Virus record (IMG/VR): IMGVR_UViG_3300036398_002581
Span: 1 to 64,000 of that record
Source of the DNA: a virus
DNA length: 64,000 nucleotides
Reading direction: 5' to 3' (one strand)
Made by a program: the position numbers and the translations under genes. Below, piece after piece: positions 1 to 7,236 of the stretch; the stretch's first letter is position 1, and each line of letters begins with the position of its first letter. The notes under the pieces are model-generated. The model saw nothing but the letters and a program-made list of their open reading frames with translations. It did no database searches and had not been told where the DNA came from.

Positions 1-276
1 CCACCAGTGTCACCGGCTGCGCCTGCCTGCACACGGGCAGGCCCGGCCGGAGGTGCTGACCACCAGTGTCACCGGCTGCGCCTGCCTGCACACGGGCAGG
101 CCCGGCCGGAGGTGCTGACCACCAGTGTCACCGGCTGCGCCTGCCTGCACACGGGCAGGCCCGGCCGGAGGTGCTGACCACCAGTGCCACCGGCTGCGCC
201 TGCCTGCACACGGGCAGGCCCGGCCGGAGGTGCTGACCACCAGTGCCACCGGCTGCGCCTGCCTGCACACGGGCAG
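1..276. repeat. 59-bp tandem direct repeat array
   Basis: Units start at 1, 60, 119, 178 and 237; the last is cut at about 276. Copies 1-3 carry CACCAGTGTCACC and copies 4-5 CACCAGTGCCACC. Each unit holds an imperfect palindrome (GCCTGCC, short loop, GGCAGGC) and CCGGCCGG. The array begins at the window edge, so it may continue to the left. No gene with its own ribosome-binding site is seen. It could be an iteron-type origin, a recombination or packaging-related repeat, or a regulatory region; the sequence does not decide between these. Confidence 0.9.
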
Positions 277-285
277 ACTCGACAG

Positions 286-395
286 CCCCGACCGTGGAAA
301 CGCTACGATATCCCCGACCGTGGAAACCTATACCCCGACCGTGGAAACGGCACGATATCCCCGACCGTGGAAACCTACACCCCGACCGTGGAAAC
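286..395 (+). repeat. Five copies of CCCCGACCGTGGAAAC leader motif
   Basis: Copies start at 286, 312, 333, 359 and 380, with spacings of 26, 21, 26 and 21 bp, so the array is a 47-bp higher-order repeat plus one half. The last copy ends 7 bp before the first start codon of the early operon. The same motif in degenerate form precedes most genes up to 10.2 kb. CGTGGAAACG can fold as a three-pair stem with a GGAA tetraloop. This is likely a regulatory leader (RNA-binding or operator sites) and is not a CRISPR array. Confidence 0.85.
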
Positions 396-402
396 CTAAA
401 AA

Positions 403-684
403 ATGAAAATCGATACCGATGAATGGATCGCGCTCGCGGATGCCTGCAAGCTTGCCGGCATACCGCAGCCGACCGGATACCGTATGGCGAAACGGCTGGG
501 GATCGTGGAAAACTTTTTCGGCGTGAATGTCGTGCGCAAAGCCGACGTTTCCACGCTCGAAAAAAACCGCCGAACCCCTGGAAATCCGAACTGGATCGAA
601 AGCTGGGAGGGAGCCGCGGCCGATGGTGCAAGGGGCACGCCGGCCCGTATGGCGAAACGATCCCCCCGTACCGGGAAACGATAA
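403..684 (+). CDS. Small HTH DNA-binding protein, first early gene
   Basis: 93 aa. Residues about 7-50 read as a MerR/excisionase-like winged helix: an alternating hydrophobic helix (WIALADACKLAGIP), a second helix (TGYRMAKRLGI) and a short beta segment. The C-terminus is basic and low in complexity. The start follows directly on the five-copy leader array, so this gene is best placed to read or be controlled by those repeats. It resembles the HTH protein at 10632-10925 in size and layout. A regulator of the early operon is likely, but no family was recognised with certainty. Confidence 0.65.
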   Translation: MKIDTDEWIALADACKLAGIPQPTGYRMAKRLGIVENFFGVNVVRKADVSTLEKNRRTPGNPNWIESWEGAAADGARGTPARMAKRSPRTGKR

Positions 685-752
685 GTTTTTCTCACGCCCC
701 CAAGTGTCCAACAAACAAAAACCCCGAGATACTCGCAGAAAATATTCTAGAC

Positions 753-780
753 TTGACCGACCCAGTGACGATGCTACCCT
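753..780 (+). promoter_or_regulatory. Candidate promoter TTGACC-16-TACCCT
   Basis: The -35 TTGACC (753-758) and -10 TACCCT (775-780) lie in the 160-base gap before the gene at 844. This gap is more AT-rich than the surrounding DNA and otherwise holds only variants of the GGAAACGA leader motif. The same TTGACC -35 occurs at 5507, 16781 and 46066. Confidence 0.45.
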
Positions 781-843
781 TACCACATGCGGCCGGGTGA
801 TCCCGACCGGCGAAACGATAACCCCCTGAGAGGAAACGCGACG

Positions 844-1110
844 ATGAAAACACTCGACTACATGCAGGCCCGCCGCGGAAACGATGGCCGATACCGCATC
901 TACTACCGTGGCACCTCAAACGAGGCTGCCCCCGGCCATTCGTTCACTACAGCCGCGGCGGCCCGCCGGCATGCGGCGGCCCGCGCCGCCGTGATCGACG
1001 GCCACCGGGAAATCGGTGCCGATGCGGCCCTGGAAGTGGAAAACTTCGACCGCCTCTCGACCGCCGAACTTCACGACCAGTTGGCCTACCTTGCAGACTT
1101 CCAGGGCTAA
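844..1110 (+). CDS. Hypothetical early protein, 88 aa
   Basis: Start chosen at 844 because GAGAGGAAACGCGACG lies just upstream; an upstream in-frame ATG at 787 has no such site. The N-terminus is basic with a tyrosine-rich strand (YRIYYRG), the middle is Ala/Arg-rich helical (about 35-55) and the C-terminus is acidic (ADAALEVENFDRL). No family recognised. Small basic/acidic early phage proteins often bind host factors or nucleic acid, but nothing in the sequence proves that here. Confidence 0.6.
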   Translation: MKTLDYMQARRGNDGRYRIYYRGTSNEAAPGHSFTTAAAARRHAAARAAVIDGHREIGADAALEVENFDRLSTAELHDQLAYLADFQG

Positions 1111-1132
1111 ACCCTACAAAAAGAGACAATTG

Positions 1133-1155
1133 ACCGCCGGCACGTTGCCGGCGGT
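1133..1155. repeat. Intergenic palindrome (ccgccggca-cgt-tgccggcgg)
   Basis: A perfect 9-bp stem (10 with the flanking A-T) with loop CGT, 23 bases after a stop codon and followed by the leader motif of the next gene. The same palindrome recurs at 2335, 3990, 4360, 5895 and 6260. No U-tract follows, so it is not a standard intrinsic terminator. RNA processing or stabilisation, or a protein-binding site, are alternatives. Confidence 0.85.
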
Positions 1156-1202
1156 GCCCCGACCGAGGAAACGACACGACCCCCTAGAAGGAAACGATCC
1201 CA

Positions 1203-2311
1203 TGACCACGACCGCCACCATGCACCCCCTCGCGAAGATTGCCGCCGCCGGCCTGGGCCGGAAGGCCGGCACCATGACCGACACCCGCCACGGCACAACG
1301 TTTGCCGATGCCACCAGCGGCGAAGTGTGGGTGTCGGTCGTGGCCGCCGCCGCCGCCGATGCCCCCGAGGGTATCGCCGGATCGATCACGCCGGCCCCCG
1401 AGTGTGGGGAAGTCGCCGCGGCGGCGATGATCTCCGGCCGCGATCTGCGGCGGATCATCGAGGGGGTGGTGCCTGCCTGCGACACCGAGACGAGCCGGTA
1501 CGCTCTCGGCGGTACGCTGGTCGAGATTGCCGAGGGGTCGATGCTCAACGTCATCGGCACCGATGGCCGCCGGCTGCATGCCGGCCACGTTCAGCCCGCG
1601 TCGATCAGTGGGCAGGCCGCCCCCATCGTCCATGCCGATCACTGGCATGCCCTGGAGGCATCCATCCGCTCTCTCGTCAAGAGTGTCTGCGGTGCTTCCG
1701 GCCGCCGCCTGGAGGCCGTGATCGACCGTGGCACGGTCGGAATCACGGTTACCGTCCACAAGGCCACGGGAGGCCATGTGGTGGCAATCAAGTGGCAGAG
1801 CGATGCCGCCGATAGCCACGGCCGCACGATCAGCGTAACGGCCACGGCCGTGGCCCTCGCCGGCCGTTTCCCGAGGTGGCGGGATGTGATGACCGAGGGT
1901 GGGCGGCGGCTGACGATTGACGCCGCCGCGGTGGCCGCCGCCGCCGCGGAATTCTCCACGCTCCACCGTGCCGAGGAGAAGGTCGGCAAGGCCGCCCACA
2001 AGGCCGAGCAGGCCGAGAAGAAAACCCGCCGGCAACCGACCGGCCCCGACTACCGACTCGACCGCGGCATCGACTGCGGCCCCGCCGGGATGGCAGGGTG
2101 CGGCATCGTGTGGGCCGAGACGATTCCGGCCGCCCCGGTATCGGTGAGGCTCGACCAGCGGTACATCGTCGATGCCCTGGCCGCCGCGGCGGCCTGGAAT
2201 GCGGCGAGCGTGGAGGTGATCGGCACCGACAAGCATTCCGCGGTGACGATCACCACGGGCGAGCATGGCCCGCGGCTGGTGGCCGTGATCATGCCGCTGT
2301 TCCGCGACTGA
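1203..2311 (+). CDS. DnaN-like DNA sliding clamp, shortened domain I
   Basis: 369 aa. Residues about 79-225 match domain II of the DNA polymerase III beta clamp, with the hallmark VIGTDGRRL (DnaN: vATDGHRLA) and GRFPRWRDVM (DnaN: GRFPDYRRV). Residues about 230-369 match domain III, ending in the typical YIVDALAAAAAW block and IMPLFRD (DnaN: vMPMRl). Only about 75 residues precede domain II, too few for a complete domain I. A Lys/Glu-rich insert (EEKVGKAAHKAEQAEKK) interrupts domain III. The product should encircle DNA and tether the replicase. Start 1203 follows AGAAGGAAACGATCCC. Confidence 0.75.
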
Positions 2312-2333
2312 AACCCTACAGATGCAAACAATC

Positions 2334-2358
2334 CCCCGCCGGCACGTTGCCGGCGGGG
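2334..2358. repeat. Intergenic palindrome, longest copy
   Basis: CCCCGCCGGCA-CGT-TGCCGGCGGGG, an 11-bp perfect stem with a 3-base loop, 23 bases after the clamp gene stop. Same family as 1133-1155. It is followed by the CCGACTGAGGAAACGAGACG leader of the next gene. Confidence 0.85.
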
Positions 2359-2401
2359 TGGCCCCCCCGAGCGTAACAACCCCGACTGAGGAAACGAGAC
2401 G

Positions 2402-3427
2402 ATGACCACGACAGTCAAGGATTTCGGAAAGAAGATCGGCGGCGCGGCCAAGGATCGCGCCGCGGCCCGGTGCAGCGAAACGAGCGGAGAGGCTGCGACC
2501 GCCACTGTCACCCGCCGCCGCCGGCAGCCCCGCCCGCCGCGGTTCGGGTGCTATTGGATCAACCCGCAGGCGGGCTATGTGCTGCTGCGTCAGGGCGACA
2601 AGGCGCGGAGGGTGCTGAAGACGTTCGCCACGGTGGGCGAGGCCCGCGGATGGTGGGCTGAAGCGACCGCCACCCCCGACCACGGCCTCGCGACGTTTCT
2701 GGAATTGTGGGAGGCCGCAAAGGCCCGCGAAAACGTCACTGACGAATGCCTGCGACGGCCGGTCAACCGAGCCCGCGCCGGCGTCGATCACCGGGCCGGC
2801 GGCAACGTCACGCCCGAGACGTTCCTCGCGACGTTCGGAGCCTACGGGGTCGAGTTTGGTAACTGGCAGACCGACCGCCACTCCTGCCTCAATCGCACCA
2901 CCGATGCCCTGCTCGACCTCGCCCAGGTCATCCGGTGGCAGCCGGCCGCGATCACGTTCCACGGCCGGCTGGCTCTCGCGTTCGGAGCCCGCGGTCATGG
3001 CAAGGCGGCGGCACATTACGAGCCGGGGCGGCGGGTGATCAACCTGACCAAAACCGCCGGCGCGGGCTGCCTCGCGCATGAGTGGTTCCACGCCTACGAT
3101 CACGCCGCGACGAGCCTGGACGGGGGCAGCGGCTACACCGGCACGGCTGGCCTGCGGCACCTCGCCGCGGTGCTGAACGGCCTGCCGATGGCTGCCCGGT
3201 CGCGCAAGGCCGACCAGACCCGCAGCCGCCCCTACTACTCCACGCCGGAGGAGATGGCGGCGCGGGCTTTCGAGGCATGGGTGCGGAGGCAGGCCGACAA
3301 CGACTACCTCGCGAACATCATCACGCCCGAGGAGTTCGTGAAGGCGAGCGACCGCTACCCGTACCCGACCGCCCCCGAGATGCAGGAGATCGATGCCGCC
3401 TTCCGGCGGCTGTTCGGAATCGCCTGA
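2402..3427 (+). CDS. LPD1-domain protein with HExxH-like metallopeptidase motif
   Basis: 341 aa. Residues about 148-235 match the large polyvalent protein-associated domain LPD1: GVEFGNW, LAFGARGHG, AHYEPGR, INLTKTAGAG and then LAHEWFHAYDH. HEWFH (226-230) with a downstream acidic residue fits a zinc peptidase-like site. The first 50 residues are basic and Arg/Pro-rich. LPD1 domains are usually parts of very large phage or plasmid polyvalent proteins, so a stand-alone copy in an early operon is notable. Substrate unknown; cleavage or binding of a host protein is an inference. Good ribosome-binding context (GAGGAAACGAGACG). Confidence 0.7.
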   Translation: MTTTVKDFGKKIGGAAKDRAAARCSETSGEAATATVTRRRRQPRPPRFGCYWINPQAGYVLLRQGDKARRVLKTFATVGEARGWWAEATATPDHGLATFLELWEAAKARENVTDECLRRPVNRARAGVDHRAGGNVTPETFLATFGAYGVEFGNWQTDRHSCLNRTTDALLDLAQVIRWQPAAITFHGRLALAFGARGHGKAAAHYEPGRRVINLTKTAGAGCLAHEWFHAYDHAATSLDGGSGYTGTAGLRHLAAVLNGLPMAARSRKADQTRSRPYYSTPEEMAARAFEAWVRRQADNDYLANIITPEEFVKASDRYPYPTAPEMQEIDAAFRRLFGIA

Positions 3428-3439
3428 CCTCCGGCACGG

Positions 3440-3460
3440 CCCCGCCGCCCGCGGGCGGGG
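3440..3460. repeat. Intergenic GC palindrome, variant
   Basis: CCCCGCC...GGCGGGG with an internal GCCCGCGGGC, 12 bases after the LPD1 gene stop. It occupies the same position relative to its gene as the CCGCCGGCA palindromes but has a different sequence. Confidence 0.65.
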
Positions 3461-3527
3461 TCGAGCCGGGTGCCATGTGGCCCCCGATTGTGGAAACGAC
3501 AACACCCCTGGAACGAGGAAACGAGAG

Positions 3528-3980
3528 ATGACCGAGCAAACAAAGATCACGCAGCGATTCGCCCTGGCAGACCAGACCCTCCGGCCAAGCCAGCGCAAGC
3601 CGGTGAACGTGACGGTGAGCAGCACCGGCACCGACTACATCTGGATCGAGGCCGAGGGATACGGGCACCCCGATAGCGGCGCGCAGATCGCCGTCGAGTT
3701 CTGGGGCGGCCGGCTGCGGGTGATGGTCTACAACCGCGGCGACAGCGACCCGACCGTGATCGACCTGGAGCATCTGCGGGCAATCAACCTGGGCGCGACT
3801 GTCGGCCGCGAGCAGGGGTGGGACGTTTTTGAACGCGGGCTTGGCTGGATGCAGGTGCAGCGGTGCGACGAGAGCGGCCTGCTCGACAGCGACGAGGAGG
3901 CGATCCGACTGGCGCGGGCCGCGGGCGTTTTGTGCGACGACGGCGGCACGCTGGGAGGCAAAGCCGTCGATGCGATCTGA
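3528..3980 (+). CDS. Hypothetical early protein, 150 aa
   Basis: Start 3528 follows GAACGAGGAAACGAG. Predicted beta-rich: the first half has alternating strands (NVTVSSTGTDYIWIEAEGY, then WGGRLRVMVYN). The C-terminal third is acidic helical (SDEEAIRLARAAGVL). No signal peptide, membrane segment or known motif. Function unknown; its place in the early operon suggests a host-takeover or regulatory role only by position. Confidence 0.6.
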   Translation: MTEQTKITQRFALADQTLRPSQRKPVNVTVSSTGTDYIWIEAEGYGHPDSGAQIAVEFWGGRLRVMVYNRGDSDPTVIDLEHLRAINLGATVGREQGWDVFERGLGWMQVQRCDESGLLDSDEEAIRLARAAGVLCDDGGTLGGKAVDAI

Positions 3981-3989
3981 AGACAAAGG

Positions 3990-4051
3990 CCGCCGGCACG
4001 TTGCCGGCAGTCCCCGACCGTGAGAACCCTAGAGACAAAGGAACCCCGACC
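3990..4051 (+). repeat. Duplicated palindrome-plus-leader, copy A
   Basis: The palindrome (gccggca-cgt-tgccggc) followed by TCCCCGACCGTGAGAACCCTAGAGACAAAGGAACCCCGACC and a start codon. It matches 4360-4420 at all but about four positions, so two successive genes have nearly identical 62-base leaders. AAAGGA is the probable Shine-Dalgarno sequence. Confidence 0.8.
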
Positions 4052-4345
4052 ATGAGAACCACAAACCTGACCCTCGATATCCCCGATTCCGCCTGGATGG
4101 AGAGCGGATGGAACGGCGGCGAGAACGCAGACCGACTCCTCGCCCAAGTCACGATCCTGGGGGCAGGGCATCACATTGAAGCGTACCGCATCGAGGACCG
4201 CGACGATGGGTACATCTGCCTCGCGAATCCCGAGATGGAAGAAGAGTTGATGCCGACGCTTCAGGAACTCTACAGCGGTGCCTACGAGACGGTGACGATC
4301 CGCGGCCATCGGTATGTGCTGTTCATGTTTCCCCATGCCAACTGA
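4052..4345 (+). CDS. Hypothetical early protein, 97 aa
   Basis: Acidic protein with one WxxxxWNGG segment near residue 15 and a Tyr-rich C-terminus ending in a beta strand (HRYVLFMFPH). No recognised family. It shares its whole leader with the next gene, which suggests matched expression. Confidence 0.6.
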   Translation: MRTTNLTLDIPDSAWMESGWNGGENADRLLAQVTILGAGHHIEAYRIEDRDDGYICLANPEMEEELMPTLQELYSGAYETVTIRGHRYVLFMFPHAN

Positions 4346-4359
4346 ACCCGTGACCCCGG

Positions 4360-4420
4360 CCGCCGGCACGTTGCCGGCAGTCCCCGACCGTGAAAACCCT
4401 AGAGACAAGGAACCCCGACT
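4360..4420 (+). repeat. Duplicated palindrome-plus-leader, copy B
   Basis: Second copy of the 3990-4051 leader, differing at about four positions (GTGAAAACC for GTGAGAACC, one A fewer in the Shine-Dalgarno run, GACT for GACC). Confidence 0.8.
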
Positions 4421-4858
4421 ATGGCAACGAAGGCAAAGAAGACCGCGAAGCGTGAGTTTCATGTTGTCCGCTACTGGCCCGTGGAATACCGCTCCATCGC
4501 CTATGTGCAGGCATCCAGCCCCGAGGAGGCCGCGAAACTCGCGATGGAGGATGACGACTTCGACGACCAGGAAGCGTGCGACGGGAGCGACGGCGATACC
4601 GAGATCGGCACCATCGTCGAGATCACGCCCGAGGGGCTGGAAATCGAACACACGGTGCCGAACATCGACGAGGAGATGGCGGGCGTGTCCTGGTGCGTGA
4701 GAGACATTCAGGAGCGGATGCCTGCCTGGACGGTCGATCAATGCATCGACTTCCTGAACGCCAACGAAGACGCGATCCAGGTTGCCATGATCGAGGCGGG
4801 CAACCGCCTGATCGACGATGAGATCAGGCGCGGTGGCGGCGAGCCGGCGAACGACTAA
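4421..4858 (+). CDS. Hypothetical acidic early protein, 145 aa
   Basis: A lysine-rich start (ATKAKKTAKR) is followed by a compact alpha/beta region (EFHVVRYWPVEYRSIAYVQA, then SPEEAAKLAMEDDDFDD) like small phage proteins that pair a beta sheet with an acidic helix. The second half is helical and acidic. The strongly acidic stretches could mimic DNA, but this is only a guess from composition. Confidence 0.6.
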   Translation: MATKAKKTAKREFHVVRYWPVEYRSIAYVQASSPEEAAKLAMEDDDFDDQEACDGSDGDTEIGTIVEITPEGLEIEHTVPNIDEEMAGVSWCVRDIQERMPAWTVDQCIDFLNANEDAIQVAMIEAGNRLIDDEIRRGGGEPAND

Positions 4859-4866
4859 GGCCGATC

Positions 4867-4895
4867 CCGGCCGGCGGCACGTTGCCCCCGGCCGG
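4867..4895. repeat. Intergenic palindrome, variant
   Basis: CCGGCCGG...CCGGCCGG with GGCGGCACGTTGCCCC between. It keeps the CACGTTGCC core of the main palindrome family inside longer arms and lies 8 bases after a stop codon. Confidence 0.7.
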
Positions 4896-4932
4896 CGGAA
4901 CGAGACGAACCCTGGAACGAGGAAACGAGACC

Positions 4933-5199
4933 ATGAGCGAATACATCGACCCCGGCGAGGCAACAAAAATCCGCGTTCACCATGAAGGCGGCGGTGCCTG
5001 GGCAATCGATGCCGCTGATGATGCCGGTCGATACACCGACTCCAACTGGAATCGCGACGGCGGCCCCGACAACAAGATGACCCGCGAGCGGGCGATTGAA
5101 CTCGTTCCCGAGTTCGTCGCCCACCTGGGCTTGCCTGCCGGCCTGCCCATCGAAGTTCGCGAATGTGATCCGCAGCGAGTAGTCGAGGTGATCCGATGA
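4933..5199 (+). CDS. Hypothetical early protein, 88 aa
   Basis: Start 4933 is chosen for GAACGAGGAAACGAGACC upstream. Contains YTDSNWNRDGGPDNKMTRERAI, a single Trp and a C-terminal helix. Its stop overlaps the next start (ATGA at 5196-5199), which indicates translational coupling. No family recognised. Confidence 0.6.
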   Translation: MSEYIDPGEATKIRVHHEGGGAWAIDAADDAGRYTDSNWNRDGGPDNKMTRERAIELVPEFVAHLGLPAGLPIEVRECDPQRVVEVIR

Positions 5200-5510
5200 C
5201 CGGCTACCAACTCTCCCCCAGGATCACGCTCCACCCCGGCGACCGCTTCCGCGTGGCCGGCGGCCCATACTACCGGCTGGCATCCGGCGAGAAGGTGCCG
5301 CTCGCCGCCCGCGGCGTGTTCACGCTGCTGGCGGTCGATGCCGGTCGGCGGGGCAGGGTGCAACTGCTGGCCTACGGTGCCGGTGGCTTCGCCGTGATCC
5401 ACGTTGCCGGCCGGCGGCGGTCGCGGGTGGCGGGGCTCGTCTGCCGTCCTTATCGGGTGCGGCGGGCGGGCGGGCAGAAAAAAATTCGGGCCGCGCGCAA
5501 GACGGCTTGA
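5196..5510 (+). CDS. Hypothetical basic beta-rich protein, 104 aa
   Basis: Overlaps the preceding stop by ATGA. The body looks like a small beta barrel (GDRFRVAGGPYYRL, GVFTLLAVDAG, GRVQLLAYGAGGFAVIHV) followed by a very basic tail (RRAGGQKKIRAARKTA). An SH3-like or nucleic-acid-binding fold is possible. The end of the gene overlaps the next promoter candidate. Confidence 0.6.
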   Translation: MTGYQLSPRITLHPGDRFRVAGGPYYRLASGEKVPLAARGVFTLLAVDAGRRGRVQLLAYGAGGFAVIHVAGRRRSRVAGLVCRPYRVRRAGGQKKIRAARKTA

Positions 5511-5536
5511 CCGCCGGCGTAATCATTGTGTAGGAT
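5507..5536 (+). promoter_or_regulatory. Candidate promoter TTGACC-18-TAGGAT
   Basis: The -35 TTGACC at 5507-5512 (sharing the stop codon of the previous gene) and -10 TAGGAT at 5531-5536. It lies 44 bases before the start at 5580. The gap is less GC-rich than its neighbours and has no palindrome, unlike most gaps in this region, which fits a transcription restart. Confidence 0.55.
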
Positions 5537-5579
5537 TGACCTAGAGCAAGACGATACTAAAAACACAAGGAGCGAGACG

Positions 5580-5891
5580 ATGACACAAGACCGAGCAAAA
5601 TACCTTCTGGTGAGCACGTTGATGGGCGGCGACCTGCGATATGCGTTCCGCCTGGGCAACGCAACGTACCGTCTCTATGGCGACGGCATGACCCGCAGCG
5701 AGTACGAGGCAGTGCGGGCACTGTGGATCACGATGCCGGGATCGGCATCTTTCTATTCGGCACTGTGCGAGGTGGCTGCCGGCCGCATGGTCTGCCCGCC
5801 GCGGCTGGCCTGCGAGGCATGCGGATGCACCGGGCAGCCGCACTACTTTGTCTGGACGGGCGGCGAAACGCTCTGTGTCGATTGCGGCTGA
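5580..5891 (+). CDS. Small zinc-ribbon protein, 103 aa
   Basis: The C-terminus has CEACGC (residues 85-90 region) and CVDCG at the very end, a CxxC...CxxC pair about 20 residues apart that should bind one zinc. The N-terminal 70 residues are helical with no known motif. Start 5580 follows ACAAGGAGCGAGACG, one of the best ribosome-binding sites in the region, and the gene is first behind its own promoter candidate. Zinc-ribbon phage proteins often contact RNA polymerase or DNA; the target here is unknown. Confidence 0.65.
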   Translation: MTQDRAKYLLVSTLMGGDLRYAFRLGNATYRLYGDGMTRSEYEAVRALWITMPGSASFYSALCEVAAGRMVCPPRLACEACGCTGQPHYFVWTGGETLCVDCG

Positions 5892-5894
5892 TTC

Positions 5895-5917
5895 CCCGCC
5901 GGCACGTTGCCGGCGGG
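5895..5917. repeat. Intergenic palindrome, perfect copy
   Basis: CCCGCCGGCA-CGT-TGCCGGCGGG, 10-bp stem, starting 4 bases after the preceding stop and running straight into a CGTGGAAACGAC leader motif. Confidence 0.85.
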
Positions 5918-5953
5918 CGTGGAAACGACGAAACCCCCTACGGGAGAACGACG

Positions 5954-6250
5954 ATGGGAATGATGAAAGAGTCGATCATGCTGATGGGCGAACGCGGGTA
6001 TGTGACCGTGAGCAAGAACGATCAGCACCGCTGGCAGGGCGCGCTCGCCCGCATACTGCCTGTGACAGAAGTGGCGATCGAGGTGCGTGGCCGGGAGATG
6101 ATCGAGAACGGCCTGCCCGCGGCCGAGGCTCGCGCTGTGGCGGCCGACCCGCGGATCGATGCGAGCGACCGGAGCAACCTCGCGTTCCTGCTTGAGGTCG
6201 CCGGCCTCGATGCGGATGGGGCCAGCGTTTCCTGGTGGATGCGACGGTGA
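5954..6250 (+). CDS. Hypothetical early protein, 98 aa
   Basis: Start 5954 follows CGGGAGAACGACG. The N-terminus is Met-rich (MGMMKESIMLM) and the rest is helical with Ala/Arg and a Trp pair at the end (VSWWMRR). No recognised family. Confidence 0.55.
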   Translation: MGMMKESIMLMGERGYVTVSKNDQHRWQGALARILPVTEVAIEVRGREMIENGLPAAEARAVAADPRIDASDRSNLAFLLEVAGLDADGASVSWWMRR

Positions 6251-6259
6251 CCGACATTC

Positions 6260-6282
6260 CCCGCCGGCACGTTGCCGGCGGG
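6260..6282. repeat. Intergenic palindrome, perfect copy
   Basis: CCCGCCGGCA-CGT-TGCCGGCGGG, identical to 5895-5917, 9 bases after a stop codon. Confidence 0.85.
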
Positions 6283-6306
6283 TGCGACAGATACGAAACT
6301 ACACTA

Positions 6307-6320
6307 CCCCCGGACGGGGG
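6307..6320 (+). promoter_or_regulatory. Leader hairpin CCCCC-GGAC-GGGGG
   Basis: A five-pair GC stem with GGAC as the loop, 22 bases upstream of the start at 6342. GGA in a hairpin loop is the known recognition form for CsrA, which this phage encodes. That link is an inference. Confidence 0.5.
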
Positions 6321-6341
6321 AAGCGATGCGAAAGGGAAACG

Positions 6342-6587
6342 ATGCAGACACTGACACTAGACCAGTTGGCAGGCAAGCGAATTCGGGAGGCGAGGCCGCT
6401 CACGCCCGCTGAATTGCACTGCGAGGGAAACGGAGCATACGCGGGCATCCTCCTCGACCTGGGCCGCGCCGGCGCGATCGTGATCGTTCAGAAAACGCTG
6501 GACGATGACGAGTGCCCGAGCGACGACTACTGGACGGAGGCCCGGTGGATGACGAACGACGGCCGCGACGTTGACCTGACAGCCTAG
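6342..6587 (+). CDS. Hypothetical early protein, 81 aa
   Basis: Start 6342 follows GAAAGGGAAACG. A small alpha/beta protein: strand AGAIVIVQK, acidic turn DDDECPSDDYW, then WMTNDGRDVDL. No family recognised. Confidence 0.6.
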   Translation: MQTLTLDQLAGKRIREARPLTPAELHCEGNGAYAGILLDLGRAGAIVIVQKTLDDDECPSDDYWTEARWMTNDGRDVDLTA

Positions 6588-6682
6588 CCGACCCCCCGCT
6601 ACCCCCGGCCGGCGAAATGCTGACCGGGGATTGCGGCGGGCCAGCGTGGCCCCGAACGTGGAAACCTCAGAGGAGAGCGACG

Positions 6683-7162
6683 ATGAACCTGGACAACCTG
6701 GATTTCGAGCAGATGCCCGCTGACGCGGGGCAGGCCGTGAGCGTGGAATACGCAGTCGATTGGGAGAGCGACACGCTCTACCGCCGCACGGCCGATCGCA
6801 GCCGGCCGCGCAGCGGCGTGGCGATTCACGCGGCCAGCATCACGGACGGCGAGTTCGACGCGCAGAACGGCATCCTGCCCGAACATGGCGAGTGGCGGCC
6901 TGCGGACGAGGCGACCGCCGCGGCGGATGGCCGCGGCCTGCACTATCGCTCTGCTGAGTGGCAGCGGCTGGCCGAACCCCTGCACTGGCAGGGCATCTGG
7001 CCCGTCATCGACGCCAGCGGCGAGCTGACCGGCGCGATCAGCGAGGGCGGCGAGGACGAGCTGAACGTGGACGACGAGGCGATGATCGACGCCGACGAGG
7101 CCCGCGACGGCGGCTGGCGGATCGACGCCGAGGATGGGTCTGCCTGCCAGCCGGCTGCCTGA
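6683..7162 (+). CDS. Hypothetical early protein, 159 aa
   Basis: Start 6683 follows CAGAGGAGAGCGACG. Acidic overall, with a beta-rich middle (GVAIHAASITDGEFDAQNG) and a very acidic C-terminal third (EDELNVDDEAMIDADEARD). No known motif. Confidence 0.6.
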   Translation: MNLDNLDFEQMPADAGQAVSVEYAVDWESDTLYRRTADRSRPRSGVAIHAASITDGEFDAQNGILPEHGEWRPADEATAAADGRGLHYRSAEWQRLAEPLHWQGIWPVIDASGELTGAISEGGEDELNVDDEAMIDADEARDGGWRIDAEDGSACQPAA

Positions 7163-7236
7163 CCCCCGGCCCGTGGAAACGAGAACCCGATTCACCCCCA
7201 TGCCGCCCCGTGCGGCGAAACACTAGGAGAGAGACG

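Noticed and set aside
286-395. CRISPR-like array of short repeats ending in GAAAC
   Set aside because: The spacers would be only 5-10 bases and alternate in a fixed pattern. The same motif is scattered as single copies before many genes, and no cas genes are present.
10-631. Open frames across the 59-bp repeats
   Set aside because: They only translate the tandem repeat and leader array; composition is repetitive and no start signal is seen.
1184-3631. 815-codon open frame on the minus strand
   Set aside because: It lies opposite the clamp and LPD1 genes, which have recognisable domains and ribosome-binding sites. Long antisense frames are common in GC-rich DNA.
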